A stretch of DNA of 64,000 nucleotides from Bradyrhizobium barranii subsp. apii. GTDB taxonomy: Bacteria; Pseudomonadota; Alphaproteobacteria; Rhizobiales; Xanthobacteraceae. Shown here piece by piece: positions 53,221 through 62,856 of the stretch. A program made the translations under genes and the position numbers. Where the stretch lies: assembly GCF_011516635.5 (NCBI RefSeq), contig NZ_CP096255.1, positions 3,222,501 through 3,286,500 on the forward strand. The letters run 5' to 3'. The notes below the pieces were generated by a model that was given only the letters and a program-made list of their open reading frames with translations, was not told the origin of the DNA and made no database searches. Numbering within the stretch: the first letter of the stretch is position 1; each line of letters starts with the position of its first letter.

Positions 53221-53984
53221 CATCGCGTCTTCCCTCAGCAAACGTCGTTCTCGGGCTCGCGCCGATTGTGCTGGTGATCGCGGTTTGGCAAGGCCTCGTA
53301 TCGTTCGGCTTTGCGCCTGCGGTCTTGCTGCCGCCCCCGGGATACGTCTTCAGCAGGTTGCTCCAGCAACTCGTGACGTGGACGTTTCAGCAGGAGATCG
53401 CGGCGACCCTGATTCGGCTGTTTGCCGGCTTTGCCATTGCGGTCGTGCTCGGTGTAAGTATCGGCATCGCCGCGGCCGCCAATCCAGCGATCAATGCCGT
53501 GGTTCGGCCAATCGTGCGCGTATTGGCGCCGTTGCCTAAAGTCGCACTCTATCCGGCGCTGCTGCTTCTGCTCGGCTTCGGTCACGGATCGAAGATTACG
53601 CTGGTGGCTGCGGATGCGCTTTTTCCCATTTTGCTGTCCACCTATTACGGCGCGTCAGCCGTCGAGCAGAAGCTGATCTGGTCGGCGATGGCAGCGGGAA
53701 CGCCGCGCTATGAAATCTTGTTCAAGGTGGTCTTACCGGCAGCGATGCCGTCGATCCTGACTGGCTGCCGGATCGGCCTTGTCATTTCCTGCATCGTGGT
53801 GTTTCTGGCCGAGATGATCACGTCGACGGACGGGTTGGGGCATGTGCTGGTGACGGCGGCCCGAACCTTTCAGGCCGTCGATATGTTCGTACCGCTGATC
53901 ACGATTTCGCTGCTGGGGTTGATCCTGAACGGCTTGCTGGGCGCCCTGCGATCGTATCTCTTGCGGGGCTTCCCCGAAGCGTGA
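53217..53984 (+). CDS. ABC transporter permease 2
   Basis: A 255-residue permease of the same type; EAA loop EQKLIWSAMAAGTPRYEILF then LPAAMPSILTGCRIG. Chosen start 53217 gives the ATGA overlap with permease 1; the much longer frame from 52890 is a shadow of that gene. Confidence 0.9.
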   Translation: MTSRLPSANVVLGLAPIVLVIAVWQGLVSFGFAPAVLLPPPGYVFSRLLQQLVTWTFQQEIAATLIRLFAGFAIAVVLGVSIGIAAAANPAINAVVRPIVRVLAPLPKVALYPALLLLLGFGHGSKITLVAADALFPILLSTYYGASAVEQKLIWSAMAAGTPRYEILFKVVLPAAMPSILTGCRIGLVISCIVVFLAEMITSTDGLGHVLVTAARTFQAVDMFVPLITISLLGLILNGLLGALRSYLLRGFPEA

Positions 53985-54024
53985 TCTGACTGAACAGAAG
54001 AAACCAGAAGACCGGGAGTGAACC

Positions 54025-55071
54025 ATGCTGGCGGATCGCATCGAGGCAAAATGGATCGACGCGTTTTGCGAGATCTTTGAGCGCTGCGCCGTCAAGGCCG
54101 GCGATACCGCGGCGATCCTCTCGGAAACCCAATCGCGTGCGCTGAACGTTCATTTGGCGGAGCTCGCCCTGCTGCGGATGGGCGCGCGGCCGTTTCATGT
54201 GGTGATGCCGACGCCGCGTAACCGGAATATCGTGCCGGTTCGCTCGACCGGCGCAAGCGAGGCAATCCAGCGGCTTGGTCCGGTCATCACCGCACTCCAG
54301 CAGGCCGGCTTTGTGGTGGATTGCACCATCGAGGGTCTGATGCACGCGGTGGAGACGCCGGATATCCTCAAGGCCGGAGCGCGGATATTGGTGATCTCCA
54401 ACGAACACCCGGAAGCGCTGGAGCGGATGGTGCCGGATCCCGCACTCGAGAAACGCGTTCGCGCGGCGGCGAAGTTGTTGCGTGGGACGAAGCGGATGCG
54501 CGTGACATCGAAAGCCGGCACGGCGCTCGACGTTGACATGGTCGGTGCGTCCACGGTCGGCGTGTGGGGCTGGACCGACAAGCCGGGCACGTTGGCGCAC
54601 TGGCCCGGTGGCATTGTGGTTAGCTTTCCCAAGAGCGGAACGATCAACGGGACGTTGGTGATGGCGCCCGGTGACATCAATTTGACCTTCAAGCGCTACC
54701 TGGCGTCCCCGGTGAAAATGACGCTGAAGGACGATTACGTCGTCGAGCTGGAGGGCGAGGGCACGGATGCGGCGATGATGCGTGCCTATCTCGCAGCGTG
54801 GGGCGATCGCGAGGCCTATGCGGTCTCGCATGTCGGCTTCGGCATGAACCCGGGGGCCCGCTACGAAGCCCTCTCGATGTATGACCAGCGCGACACCAAC
54901 GGCACTGAAATTCGTGCCGTCTCCGGCAATTTCCTGTTCTCGACCGGCGCGAACGAATTTGCCGGCCGCTACACGGCGGGCCACTTTGATTTGCCGATGA
55001 TGGGAACGACGATCGAACTCGACGGCGTCGCGGTCGTTCGTGAAGGCGTGCTGCAGGACGTCTTCGGCTAG
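54025..55071 (+). CDS. NicX-like ring-cleavage dioxygenase (M29-peptidase-like fold)
   Basis: A 348-residue protein that aligns along its length with 2,5-dihydroxypyridine 5,6-dioxygenase NicX: VTSKAGTALDVD, DKPGTLAHWPGG, NGTLVMAPGDINLTFKRYL, SHVGFGMNPGARYEALSMYD, GNFLFSTGANEFAG and GHFDLPMMGTTIELDG. The first His (SHVGFG) and the HxD pair (GHFD) that bind iron in NicX are kept. NicX opens the pyridine ring; the true substrate here may be another heterocycle or aromatic. It ends the transporter operon and overlaps the convergent gene by 4 nt. Confidence 0.75.
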   Translation: MLADRIEAKWIDAFCEIFERCAVKAGDTAAILSETQSRALNVHLAELALLRMGARPFHVVMPTPRNRNIVPVRSTGASEAIQRLGPVITALQQAGFVVDCTIEGLMHAVETPDILKAGARILVISNEHPEALERMVPDPALEKRVRAAAKLLRGTKRMRVTSKAGTALDVDMVGASTVGVWGWTDKPGTLAHWPGGIVVSFPKSGTINGTLVMAPGDINLTFKRYLASPVKMTLKDDYVVELEGEGTDAAMMRAYLAAWGDREAYAVSHVGFGMNPGARYEALSMYDQRDTNGTEIRAVSGNFLFSTGANEFAGRYTAGHFDLPMMGTTIELDGVAVVREGVLQDVFG

Positions 55072-56060
55072 CTGCGGTCGAGGACCGGTGGGCGCGCCAG
55101 GCCGAAATGCCGGAGCAGGTCGACCATGGCCTGAAGCCGCTTCACGCGATAGGCATCGACGTCCATGCCTGAATAATCGAGGAAGCCGGCACCCGTTCGC
55201 AAGCCGATCCGGCCTTCTTGCATATTGCGGGAAATGACGTCCGGCGCGCGATAGCGGTCGCTTCCGAGCGCGCCTTCGAGGTACCGGCTGGCGTAGTACA
55301 AGATGTCGCCGCCGCCCCAGTCGATGAACTCGAGCAGTCCGAGCACGGCATAGCGGAAGCCAAAGCCGTAACGGATCGCTTTGTCGATCTCCTCGGCGCT
55401 GGCGACGCCTTCCTCGACCATGCGTGCGGCCTCGTTCATCGCCAGCGCCTGGATGCGCGGGACGATGAAGCCGGGCGTCGCCGCGCAGACCACGGGGACC
55501 TTTCCGATGGCTTCGAGCAGCGCTTTGACCTCATCGATGATGGCGGGATCGGTGGCTTTGCCGGGCGAAATCTCGACCAGCGGGATCAGATAGGCCGGAT
55601 TGAGCCAGTGCACATTGAGGAAGCGCCGAGGGTTCACGATCGCCCCAGCGAGATCGTCGACGAGGATGGTCGACGTGGTCGAAGCGATGATCGTATCCGG
55701 GCCGACTTGTTTTGAAGCCGCCCCCAGCACCTCGCGCTTGAGCTCGACGACCTCAGGAACGCCCTCGAAAACCATTCCGGCGCCGGACAGCGCTACGCCG
55801 CTTCGGCTGGCTGGCACCACCGAGACCCGTGCGATAAGCGGATCGACATCTGCCTCGTTCAGCAGTCCCAGCTTCGACAGGCTGGCAAAGGTCTTCCTGA
55901 CTTCGTCGAGCGCGTCCGCCTCCAGCTTGGCGAAATCTTCCGCGGAACGGCCCTTGATGTCGATCATCGTGACCATATGCCCTGCGTAGGCGAACGCGAC
56001 GGCGATGCCGCGCCCCATGCGGCCGGCCCCGAGGCAGGCAATGTTGGCGCGGCTGGTCAT
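55068..56060 (-). CDS. 3-hydroxyacyl-CoA dehydrogenase (NAD-dependent)
   Basis: A 330-residue enzyme. NAD-binding IACLGAGRMGRGIAVAFAYA, the catalytic His in FLNVHWLNPAYLIPLVEI with FIVPRIQALAMNEAARMVEEG following, and a C-terminal dimer domain. Length fits the short single-domain type (3-hydroxybutyryl-CoA dehydrogenase) or related acid dehydrogenases. Last gene of a minus-strand operon with 56064 and 57149. Confidence 0.87.
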   Translation of the reverse strand: MTSRANIACLGAGRMGRGIAVAFAYAGHMVTMIDIKGRSAEDFAKLEADALDEVRKTFASLSKLGLLNEADVDPLIARVSVVPASRSGVALSGAGMVFEGVPEVVELKREVLGAASKQVGPDTIIASTTSTILVDDLAGAIVNPRRFLNVHWLNPAYLIPLVEISPGKATDPAIIDEVKALLEAIGKVPVVCAATPGFIVPRIQALAMNEAARMVEEGVASAEEIDKAIRYGFGFRYAVLGLLEFIDWGGGDILYYASRYLEGALGSDRYRAPDVISRNMQEGRIGLRTGAGFLDYSGMDVDAYRVKRLQAMVDLLRHFGLARPPVLDRS

Positions 56061-56063
56061 CGG

Positions 56064-57152
56064 TCAAAATCCCCTGCGAAGAAGCGCCTGGAGCTCGGCT
56101 TTGCCGAGATTGCCAAGCCCCAGCGTCTCGAGCGTTCGGCCGCGCTGCGCAAAATCCTCGCCGCAAATCGCACCGCCGATGGCCAGAAAGGCCTTGGCCA
56201 ACGGTGTGGGCGTGCCCGCCAGGGCGGCGGCGGAGACCAGCAGCGACAGCCCAAGCCGCAGATCCTCACGCATATAGCGGTGCTCGGTCAGCACGATCCG
56301 CTCGCGCCAGTCGCCGGAATCGGTCAGCCGGTCGTGCGAGCCACGGCCATACATCCAGATCTCGCCCTCCTTGGCGTAGTGGTGGGCCAGCGGGAAATGC
56401 GGTGCGCCATAGCCAAGCGCTTCGCGCACCGCGATCCGTTCTGCGTCGAGCGCGTCGGTCACCCGGCGGATCGCGGCCTGCGTTCCTTCCTTGTGGATGT
56501 CCCATCGTTCGAAATGCTCGATCGGGCCCGCGTTCATCACGATCAGCGGCGGGTGAATAATGGGCCCAGCATTCATCAGCGCGCCGGAGAGCGCATCGCC
56601 GCAGGGCTCGATCGCATCAGGGAAAGCGCGTCCGATCACTTCGATTGCATGCGCGGCCCGATCGAGCGGAAACACGCCGACCGGCAACCGCTTGGCGCGG
56701 ATGGTAATCGCGACCTCGAACGGCCCGTGCTTGCGGGTCAGCCAAGGCAGCGTGCCGGTCTCGGCAAAACTTGCCTTGGCGTGGTTTCCGGCATCCCGCG
56801 CGGCTTGGGCGAAGATCATCGAGCCGAATGTGGCGGGCGGCAAGAACACGACCTGGCCGTCCCGCAGATGCGGAGCGAGCAAGCGAGCAATGTCCGGCTG
56901 CGCGAAGGCAGGGGCGGGACACAGAATCAGCTCGGTGCCATCAATTGCTTCGGCGATGTCGGTCGTCACCAGCGCGAGCTTCACATCGTGCCGGCCATTA
57001 TGATCCTTCACCAGGATGCGCGAGCCGGCAGCGCGATGCGCCGTCACCTGATCGGTGTCGCGGCGCCAGAGCCGGACCTCATGCCCCGACAGCGCAAAAT
57101 CGCCCGCGGCCGCGAAAGAGCCGTTTCCCCCACCCAGAACTGCAATCTTCAA
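56064..57152 (-). CDS. Octopine/opine dehydrogenase-family oxidoreductase
   Basis: A 362-residue protein of the opine dehydrogenase fold: IAVLGGGNGSFAAAGDFALS, ELILCPAPAFAQPDIARLLA, and the active-site segment NAGPIIHPPLIVMNAG with the catalytic His. Opine dehydrogenases join an amino acid and a keto acid; degradative members oxidise the product. The substrate is unknown. It lies 3 nt before the hydroxyacyl-CoA dehydrogenase gene and overlaps the ligase gene by 4 nt. Confidence 0.85.
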   Translation of the reverse strand: MKIAVLGGGNGSFAAAGDFALSGHEVRLWRRDTDQVTAHRAAGSRILVKDHNGRHDVKLALVTTDIAEAIDGTELILCPAPAFAQPDIARLLAPHLRDGQVVFLPPATFGSMIFAQAARDAGNHAKASFAETGTLPWLTRKHGPFEVAITIRAKRLPVGVFPLDRAAHAIEVIGRAFPDAIEPCGDALSGALMNAGPIIHPPLIVMNAGPIEHFERWDIHKEGTQAAIRRVTDALDAERIAVREALGYGAPHFPLAHHYAKEGEIWMYGRGSHDRLTDSGDWRERIVLTEHRYMREDLRLGLSLLVSAAALAGTPTPLAKAFLAIGGAICGEDFAQRGRTLETLGLGNLGKAELQALLRRGF

Positions 57153-58675
57153 GATGCTTCTCCTTGCGCGCGCGACTGCGCATCAAGCTGCTTCAGCAGG
57201 AAATGCTGGACCTTGCCCAGTGCCGTGCGCGGCAGGTCGTCGACGAAGACGATGTCGCGCGGAACCTTGTAACGGGCGAGCTGCGTCTGAAGATGCGCCC
57301 TCAGCTCGTCCACTTCGAGCCGGGAGCCGGACCGCCCGATGACATAGGCGATCGGCACCTCGTCCCAGCGCGGGTCCGGCCGGCCGATCACGGCGCATTC
57401 GCTGACATCGGGATGTTCGAGCAGGACGCGCTCGACCTCGGCCGGATAGACGTTCTCGCCGCCGGAAATGATCACATTCTTCTTGCGGTCGCGGACCCAG
57501 AAATACCCGTCGGCATCGCACAGGCCGATATCGCCGGTGCGATACCAACCGTCGTGCAGCGCATCGTGCGTGGCATCCGCATTGCCCCAATATTCGAAAA
57601 ACACGTTGGGCCCGCGCACGGCGATTTCGCCCGGCGTACCCGCAGGGACCTCATTGCCGGCCTGATCGATCACCTTCGCTTCGCAGCACAGGCCGGCAAG
57701 TCCAGTCGATCCCGCGCGCGAAAGATCGCCGCCAAGCCGGGTGTAGACTGCGATGGGGCAAGTTTCCGTCGATCCATAAACCTGAAGCACCGGAACATCG
57801 CGCGCCACGAAGCGATCGATCAGGTGCGGTGGCACGATGGTCGAGCCGGTCGAGACGGCTTTGAGCGACGAGAGATCGGTCGTTGTCCAGGCGGGATGCT
57901 CGCTCACGGCCTGAAGGATTGCAGGCACCATCACTGTCAGGGTCGGTCGTTCCCGTTCAATGGCCGCGAGCGCAGTATCTGGCGTGAAGCGGGCGTGGAT
58001 TGTGACGGTCGCACCAAGCTGCAGCGCCGGCGTGGTCTGGATGTTGAGGCCGCCGACATGGAAGAATGGCAGCACCGTCAGCACGCGATCATCTGACGTC
58101 ATGTTGTGCATATGCTGGCTCATGACGCCATTCCAGAACAAGGCTTCTTGCCGCAGAACAGCGCCCTTCGGCCGTCCCGTCGTTCCAGACGTGTAGACGA
58201 CGAGCAGCGGGCAGGAGAGATCAGTGTGCGGATTGCGGCCGCCGCCTTCGCTGCGAGCCAGCAGGTCTTCGAATGTCACGCCCCGCGACGGCGCGAAATC
58301 GAGGCCGATGACGGTCGTCCCCGGCGCAAGCTCCGGGAGAACTCCGGCAAATGCCTGCTCGAGTACCAGGACCTTTGCGCCCGCATCGGTGAGAATGAAG
58401 CGCTGCTCGGCAACCGCCAGCCGCCAGTTCAGCGGCACCAGCATCGCACCAAGTCGCGCGCATGCGTAGAGCAGAACCAGATAGTCCGGCCGGTTCAGGC
58501 TCAGGATTGCGACGCGGTCGCCTCGGCCGACGCCGAGCTCCTGCTTCAACGCCGTGGCGGTCCGTTCGATGCGCGCGGCGAGTGCGGCGTAGCTCAGCCG
58601 CTCACCCTCGAAGGCGATCGCCGTCTTGTCTGGCGCGAACGCCGCGTTGCGATCGATCAGACTACAGAGGTCCAC
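57149..58675 (-). CDS. Acyl-CoA ligase (AMP-forming)
   Basis: A 508-residue ANL-superfamily enzyme: YTSGTTGRPKGAV (P-loop), VYGSTET, WYRTGDIG, VRDRKKNVIISGGENVYPAE and the lysine in PRTALGKVQ. It activates a carboxylic acid to its CoA thioester. Residues between motifs do not identify the substrate. First coding overlap (4 nt) with the opine-dehydrogenase gene and 2-nt gap to the acyl-CoA dehydrogenase. Confidence 0.9.
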   Translation of the reverse strand: MDLCSLIDRNAAFAPDKTAIAFEGERLSYAALAARIERTATALKQELGVGRGDRVAILSLNRPDYLVLLYACARLGAMLVPLNWRLAVAEQRFILTDAGAKVLVLEQAFAGVLPELAPGTTVIGLDFAPSRGVTFEDLLARSEGGGRNPHTDLSCPLLVVYTSGTTGRPKGAVLRQEALFWNGVMSQHMHNMTSDDRVLTVLPFFHVGGLNIQTTPALQLGATVTIHARFTPDTALAAIERERPTLTVMVPAILQAVSEHPAWTTTDLSSLKAVSTGSTIVPPHLIDRFVARDVPVLQVYGSTETCPIAVYTRLGGDLSRAGSTGLAGLCCEAKVIDQAGNEVPAGTPGEIAVRGPNVFFEYWGNADATHDALHDGWYRTGDIGLCDADGYFWVRDRKKNVIISGGENVYPAEVERVLLEHPDVSECAVIGRPDPRWDEVPIAYVIGRSGSRLEVDELRAHLQTQLARYKVPRDIVFVDDLPRTALGKVQHFLLKQLDAQSRAQGEAS

Positions 58676-58677
58676 GG

Positions 58678-59967
58678 TCAGTCGTCCGTTTCACCGGCCT
58701 CGTACAGCGCCTCGCGCCCGATCCGGTCGAGGCAGAGCTCGGCGGTCCAGGGCAGCATCAGCGAGCCGCAGCGGCTGTCGCGATAGATGCGCTCCAGCGG
58801 CAGCGAGCGGAGCATGGCCTGACCGCCGCAGGTGCGGATCGCGAGCGCGGCGAGCTCATTGGCGCCCTCCATCACCGAATATTGCGCGGCATAGGCGCGC
58901 AGCACCTGCTCCTTGCTTGGATTGGCGTGGGCCTCGGTGACGGCCTGGAACCAGATCGCCTTGATCTGCTCGAGCTTGATCTGCATCTGCGCGACCGCGA
59001 TCTGCTTGGTCGGGTACATCCGGCGCTTGACCGGCGGCATGCCCGGTACCTCGCCGCGAAGATAGCGCACGGTGAAATCATAGGTGGCTTGCGCCAGGCC
59101 CATATAGGTCGGCGACAGCGTCAGGAACATGTGAGGCCAGCGCATCGCCGCCTGGAAATAGACGCCGCGCGGCATCAGCGCGGAATCCTCAGGGACGAAC
59201 ACATCCTTGAACAGCAGCGTGCGAGAGACTGTGCCGCGCATGCCGAGCGGATCCCAGTCGCCGACTACCGAGACACCGTCCGATTTCGCGGAGATCGCGA
59301 GGTAAAGGGTGTTGCGGCGCGAGGCTTTTTCGCCCTCCTCCATCTCGGTGCAGAGCACGCCGTAGTAGTCGGCATGACCGGACAGCGATGCAAAGATCTT
59401 CTTGCCGTTGACGATCCAACCGCCCTTTACGGGCTTTGCTTCCGTGCCGAACGCGACGCCACCGGCCGCGGCCGCTCCGCCCTCGGAAAAGGGCTGCGAG
59501 TAGATCGCGCCATCCTCGACGATACGCTTGTAATGAACCGCGCGCCGCCGCTCGTGCTCGGCGCGGGTCTCCGCGTCCATGTCGAGATCGTCGGCGAGCG
59601 GACCTGACCACAGGGTCGAGCAGACGTGCATGTTCCAGGTGAGGGCGGTCGCGCCGCAATAGCGGCCGATTTCCGCTGCCGCCAGTGCGTAAGTTTGATA
59701 GTTCGCGCCGAGCCCGCCATGCTTCTTGGGCACCGCGATGCCGAGCAGGCCGACGCGATGCAGGTCGCGATAATTCTCTGTCGGGAAGATCGCCTCGCGA
59801 TCGTAAGTCGCCGCGCGACCAGCGAACACGCTCTGGCCGATCTCGCGGGCGCGCGCGATGATGCCGGCCTGCTCGTCGTTCAGGCGGAATGCGACGGGAT
59901 CGAAGATCGGCGTATCCAGCGCGACCTTGTCGGTTGCGCCGATGTTCTTTCTGACTTGCATGGTCAT
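58678..59967 (-). CDS. Acyl-CoA dehydrogenase-family flavoprotein
   Basis: A 429-residue flavoprotein: FPTENYRDLHRVGLLGIAVP, GATALTWNMHVCSTLWSG, IYSQPFSEGGAAAAGGVAFG, GGWIVNGKKIFASLSGHADY and IRTCGGQAMLRSLPLERIYR. Residues near the usual catalytic Glu are not clear, so it could be a dehydrogenase or a monooxygenase of the DszC/HsaA branch. Same operon as the ligase. Start at 59967; an ATG two codons later is equivalent. Confidence 0.83.
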   Translation of the reverse strand: MTMQVRKNIGATDKVALDTPIFDPVAFRLNDEQAGIIARAREIGQSVFAGRAATYDREAIFPTENYRDLHRVGLLGIAVPKKHGGLGANYQTYALAAAEIGRYCGATALTWNMHVCSTLWSGPLADDLDMDAETRAEHERRRAVHYKRIVEDGAIYSQPFSEGGAAAAGGVAFGTEAKPVKGGWIVNGKKIFASLSGHADYYGVLCTEMEEGEKASRRNTLYLAISAKSDGVSVVGDWDPLGMRGTVSRTLLFKDVFVPEDSALMPRGVYFQAAMRWPHMFLTLSPTYMGLAQATYDFTVRYLRGEVPGMPPVKRRMYPTKQIAVAQMQIKLEQIKAIWFQAVTEAHANPSKEQVLRAYAAQYSVMEGANELAALAIRTCGGQAMLRSLPLERIYRDSRCGSLMLPWTAELCLDRIGREALYEAGETDD

Positions 59968-59979
59968 TGCGCAGCCACC

Positions 59980-60795
59980 CTACGTTTTGGTCGCGACGGA
60001 ATTCAGGAACCGGCCGAGGGCTTCGTCGAACGCGTCAGCGCGTTCAAGGTTGGCGAGATGGCCGACACCAGCCAGCTCGACATATTCGGCAGAGGGAATG
60101 AATGTTGCCGTCTTTGCCATCATGGTAGCAGGCGCGTTGTTGTCCTTGGAGCCGGACAGCAACAGCGTCGGGACGGAAATGTCCTTGAGCGTGCTGCGCT
60201 GATCGAAGCCCATCAAAGCCAGCATCATGGCGCGATAGCTCGCCTCGGGCACGCTTGCCATGCACTCGCGCGCAAGCTCCATTCCCTTCGGATCAGGATC
60301 GTCGCCGACAAGCTCCTTCACCAGGGAAGGGGCCAGCGACTTCATGGTCTCGCCGCGATCGAGCGGCCCAAGCCGCGCCGCGATGAACGATTTTTGCCAA
60401 TCGCCATCGGCCTTGCCGAAGGCCGGGCTGGTCTGCGCGAGGACGACTGCGCGGGCCAGCTTCGGAGATTGCGCCAGCCATTTCTGGACGATCATGCCAC
60501 CGATCGAATGGCCGACCAGAATTGGCGCGGTCGCACCAAGCTGCTCAATGAATTGCTGGAGCGCATCGGCAAGGGCCGCGATGCTGACGCTGGCGAGCGG
60601 CGCCGATCCGCCGTAGCCCGGCATGTCCCACGCAATCGCGCGGAACTGGGTGCTGAATCTCGCGAGCTGCTGCCGCCAGGCCCGTGCCGCGCCGCCAATG
60701 CCATGCAGGAAGATCAGGGGTGTCGCGTCCGGATCGCCCGCGGCTTCATAGGCGAAGCGGCCGTCTTTTGTTATCATTGGCGCAGGCTGCGACAC
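59980..60795 (-). CDS. Alpha/beta hydrolase
   Basis: A 271-residue cytosolic enzyme: oxyanion motif LIFLHGIGGAARAW, nucleophile GHSIGG, and the triad His in GVGHLANLE. Similar hydrolases act on ring-cleavage products (meta-cleavage hydrolases) or lactones, including the NicD deformylase step, but motifs do not decide. GTG start at 60795. First gene of the minus-strand operon; divergent from the SDR gene. Confidence 0.85.
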   Translation of the reverse strand: MSQPAPMITKDGRFAYEAAGDPDATPLIFLHGIGGAARAWRQQLARFSTQFRAIAWDMPGYGGSAPLASVSIAALADALQQFIEQLGATAPILVGHSIGGMIVQKWLAQSPKLARAVVLAQTSPAFGKADGDWQKSFIAARLGPLDRGETMKSLAPSLVKELVGDDPDPKGMELARECMASVPEASYRAMMLALMGFDQRSTLKDISVPTLLLSGSKDNNAPATMMAKTATFIPSAEYVELAGVGHLANLERADAFDEALGRFLNSVATKT

Positions 60796-60986
60796 GCGAC
60801 ATCCTTTTGCTCAGCCGGTCGATGCTAACAGGCCTGTAGGGGATGGGAAGCGATAATTTTATACTTAAAGCAATTTTCGGGCCGGTCTCTCGCGCGAAGG
60901 CTTCGCGGCGCTACGGCAGCTTCGTTGCAAAAACTTGAAGGTTAAAATATATCGAGGAACGATCAGCAGAGCCAAGGAGCCAGCGC

Positions 60987-61748
60987 ATGTCCGGATTGCC
61001 GCACTCGCCGCACGCGCTCGTGACCGGTGGCGGTCGCGGCATCGGCCGCGCCATCGCAGCCTCTCTTGTCGGAGCAGGCGCAACCGTGACGGTGCTCGGC
61101 CGGAACGTCGCTGTTCTAGAAGAGGCGGTCGGCGCAGGTGCCGCGCATTTTGCTGCGATCGCCGACGTCTCGAACGAATTATCACTGAAAGCCGCTATCG
61201 CTGAAGCGAGCGCGCGAAAGCCGATCGACATCCTGATCGCCAACGCGGGAAGTGCAGAATCCGCGCCGTTCGCGAAATCGGACGCTGCCCTGTTTGCGCG
61301 CATGATGGACGTCAATTTCATGGGCGTTGTCCATGCCATCCAGGGCGTTCTGCCGGGCATGAAGGATCGTCCCTATGGCCGCATCGTCGCGATTGCCTCG
61401 ACGGCGGGGCTCAAGGGCTACGCCTACGTCAGCGCGTATACGGCGGCGAAGCACGCCGTCGTCGGTCTCGTGCGCTCTCTTGCCCTCGAGACGGCCGGAA
61501 GCAATGTGACTGTGAATGCGGTGTGTCCGGGCTTCACCGACACCGATCTGGTCGCCGGCAGCATTGAAAACATCATGAAGAAGACCGGCAGGAGCCGCGA
61601 GCAGGCGATCGCCGAGCTCGCGAAGCACAATCCGCAGGGGCGGCTGATCACGCCTCAAGAGGTGGCTGACGCAGTGCTTTGGTTGTGCGGCGAAGGCGCT
61701 GGTGCGATCACCGGGCAGGCGATTGCAGTCGCAGGCGGCGAAATCTAG
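60987..61748 (+). CDS. Short-chain dehydrogenase/reductase
   Basis: A 253-residue classical SDR: TGGGRGIGRAIAA, NAGSAESAPF, the catalytic Ser in VAIASTAG and YTAAKHAVVG. NAD(P)-dependent; family members include 3-hydroxyacyl-CoA dehydrogenases and diol dehydrogenases. The 191-nt gap to the divergent hydrolase gene probably holds the promoters of both operons; no regulator gene is present there. Confidence 0.9.
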   Translation: MSGLPHSPHALVTGGGRGIGRAIAASLVGAGATVTVLGRNVAVLEEAVGAGAAHFAAIADVSNELSLKAAIAEASARKPIDILIANAGSAESAPFAKSDAALFARMMDVNFMGVVHAIQGVLPGMKDRPYGRIVAIASTAGLKGYAYVSAYTAAKHAVVGLVRSLALETAGSNVTVNAVCPGFTDTDLVAGSIENIMKKTGRSREQAIAELAKHNPQGRLITPQEVADAVLWLCGEGAGAITGQAIAVAGGEI

Positions 61749-61779
61749 TAGCGCGGAACAAACATAGTTAGGAGATCGC

Positions 61780-62616
61780 ATGAGCAGACCAGCTAATCCT
61801 GTGACCGTGCCGCTCGCGGATTATTCGCCGCAGCACTTCCTGCTGGCGGTGGTCGACAGCGTTGCCACGGTGACGCTCAATCGTCCCGAGCGGAAGAATC
61901 CACTGACCTTCGAGAGCTATCGGGAACTGACGGATTTCTTCCGTGCCTGCGCTTTCGATGATGCAGTCAAGGCCATCATCGTCACCGGCGCCGGCGGTAA
62001 CTTCTCGTCCGGCGGCGATGTGTTCGAGATCATCGGCCCGCTCGTGAAGATGGACACCAAGGGGCTGACCGCTTTCACGCGGATGACCGGCGACCTCGTC
62101 AAAGCGATGCGGGCCTGCCCTCAACCCATTGTGGCCGCGGTCGAAGGCATCTGCGCCGGCGCCGGCGCGATCATCGCGATGGCATCGGATATGCGGCTTG
62201 CGGCGAGCGGCGCGAAGGTCGCGTTCCTCTTCAACAAGGTCGGCCTTGGCGGCTGCGACATGGGCGCCTGTGCGATCCTGCCGCGGATCATCGGACAGTC
62301 CCGCGCCTCCGAGCTGCTCTACACCGGCCGGTTCATGACGGCGGAGGAGGGCGAGCGCTGGGGCTTCTTCAGCCGCATCGTCACGCCCGAGCAGGTGCTG
62401 CCCCAGGCGCAGTTGCTGGCCAAGCAGGTTGCGGAAGGCCCGACCTTCGGCAACACCATGACCAAGCGGATGCTGGCGATGGAATGGGCGATGTCGATTG
62501 AAGAGGCGATCGAAGCGGAAGCGGTTGCTCAGGCGCTGTGCATGACCACGGCGGATTTCGAGCGCGCCTTTGAAGCATTCGCCAACAAGGTCAAGCCGGT
62601 CTTCAGGGGCGACTGA
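61780..62616 (+). CDS. Enoyl-CoA hydratase/isomerase
   Basis: A 278-residue crotonase-fold enzyme: [37 protein letters not shown] (first oxyanion hole) and [20 protein letters not shown] (second). Works in beta-oxidation of the side chain or ring-opened acyl-CoA. The N-terminus is about 15 residues longer than usual. 31 nt after the SDR gene. Confidence 0.9.
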   Translation: MSRPANPVTVPLADYSPQHFLLAVVDSVATVTLNRPERKNPLTFESYRELTDFFRACAFDDAVKAIIVTGAGGNFSSGGDVFEIIGPLVKMDTKGLTAFTRMTGDLVKAMRACPQPIVAAVEGICAGAGAIIAMASDMRLAASGAKVAFLFNKVGLGGCDMGACAILPRIIGQSRASELLYTGRFMTAEEGERWGFFSRIVTPEQVLPQAQLLAKQVAEGPTFGNTMTKRMLAMEWAMSIEEAIEAEAVAQALCMTTADFERAFEAFANKVKPVFRGD

Positions 62617-62647
62617 GCCCCGGACTTGCTGCGGGAAGCCAGCAACG

Positions 62648-62800
62648 GTGACTTGCGCCGCAATACCTGCCCGGAAAGATCAGATTTTCCGCAACGGCGT
62701 GCGCGATCGGCAGTATCTCGGGGAGCTGAGAATTAAGGCTAAGCCCAAGACCCGGGCCGAGCTCAAGGCGGAGGCGACAAAGCCGCTTGCGGCGGAGTGA
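62648..62800 (+). CDS. Possible small basic protein
   Basis: A 50-residue frame from GTG 62648 with a charged C-terminal half (RIKAKPKTRAELKAEATK). There is no clear ribosome-binding site, and the frame is also open upstream into the hydratase gene. Tentative. Confidence 0.25.
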   Translation: MTCAAIPARKDQIFRNGVRDRQYLGELRIKAKPKTRAELKAEATKPLAAE

Positions 62801-62856
62801 CCGCCCGTGCGACTTTAGCCCCATTGCCTGGCGTATTTTCGAGTGGAGTAAGGGCG

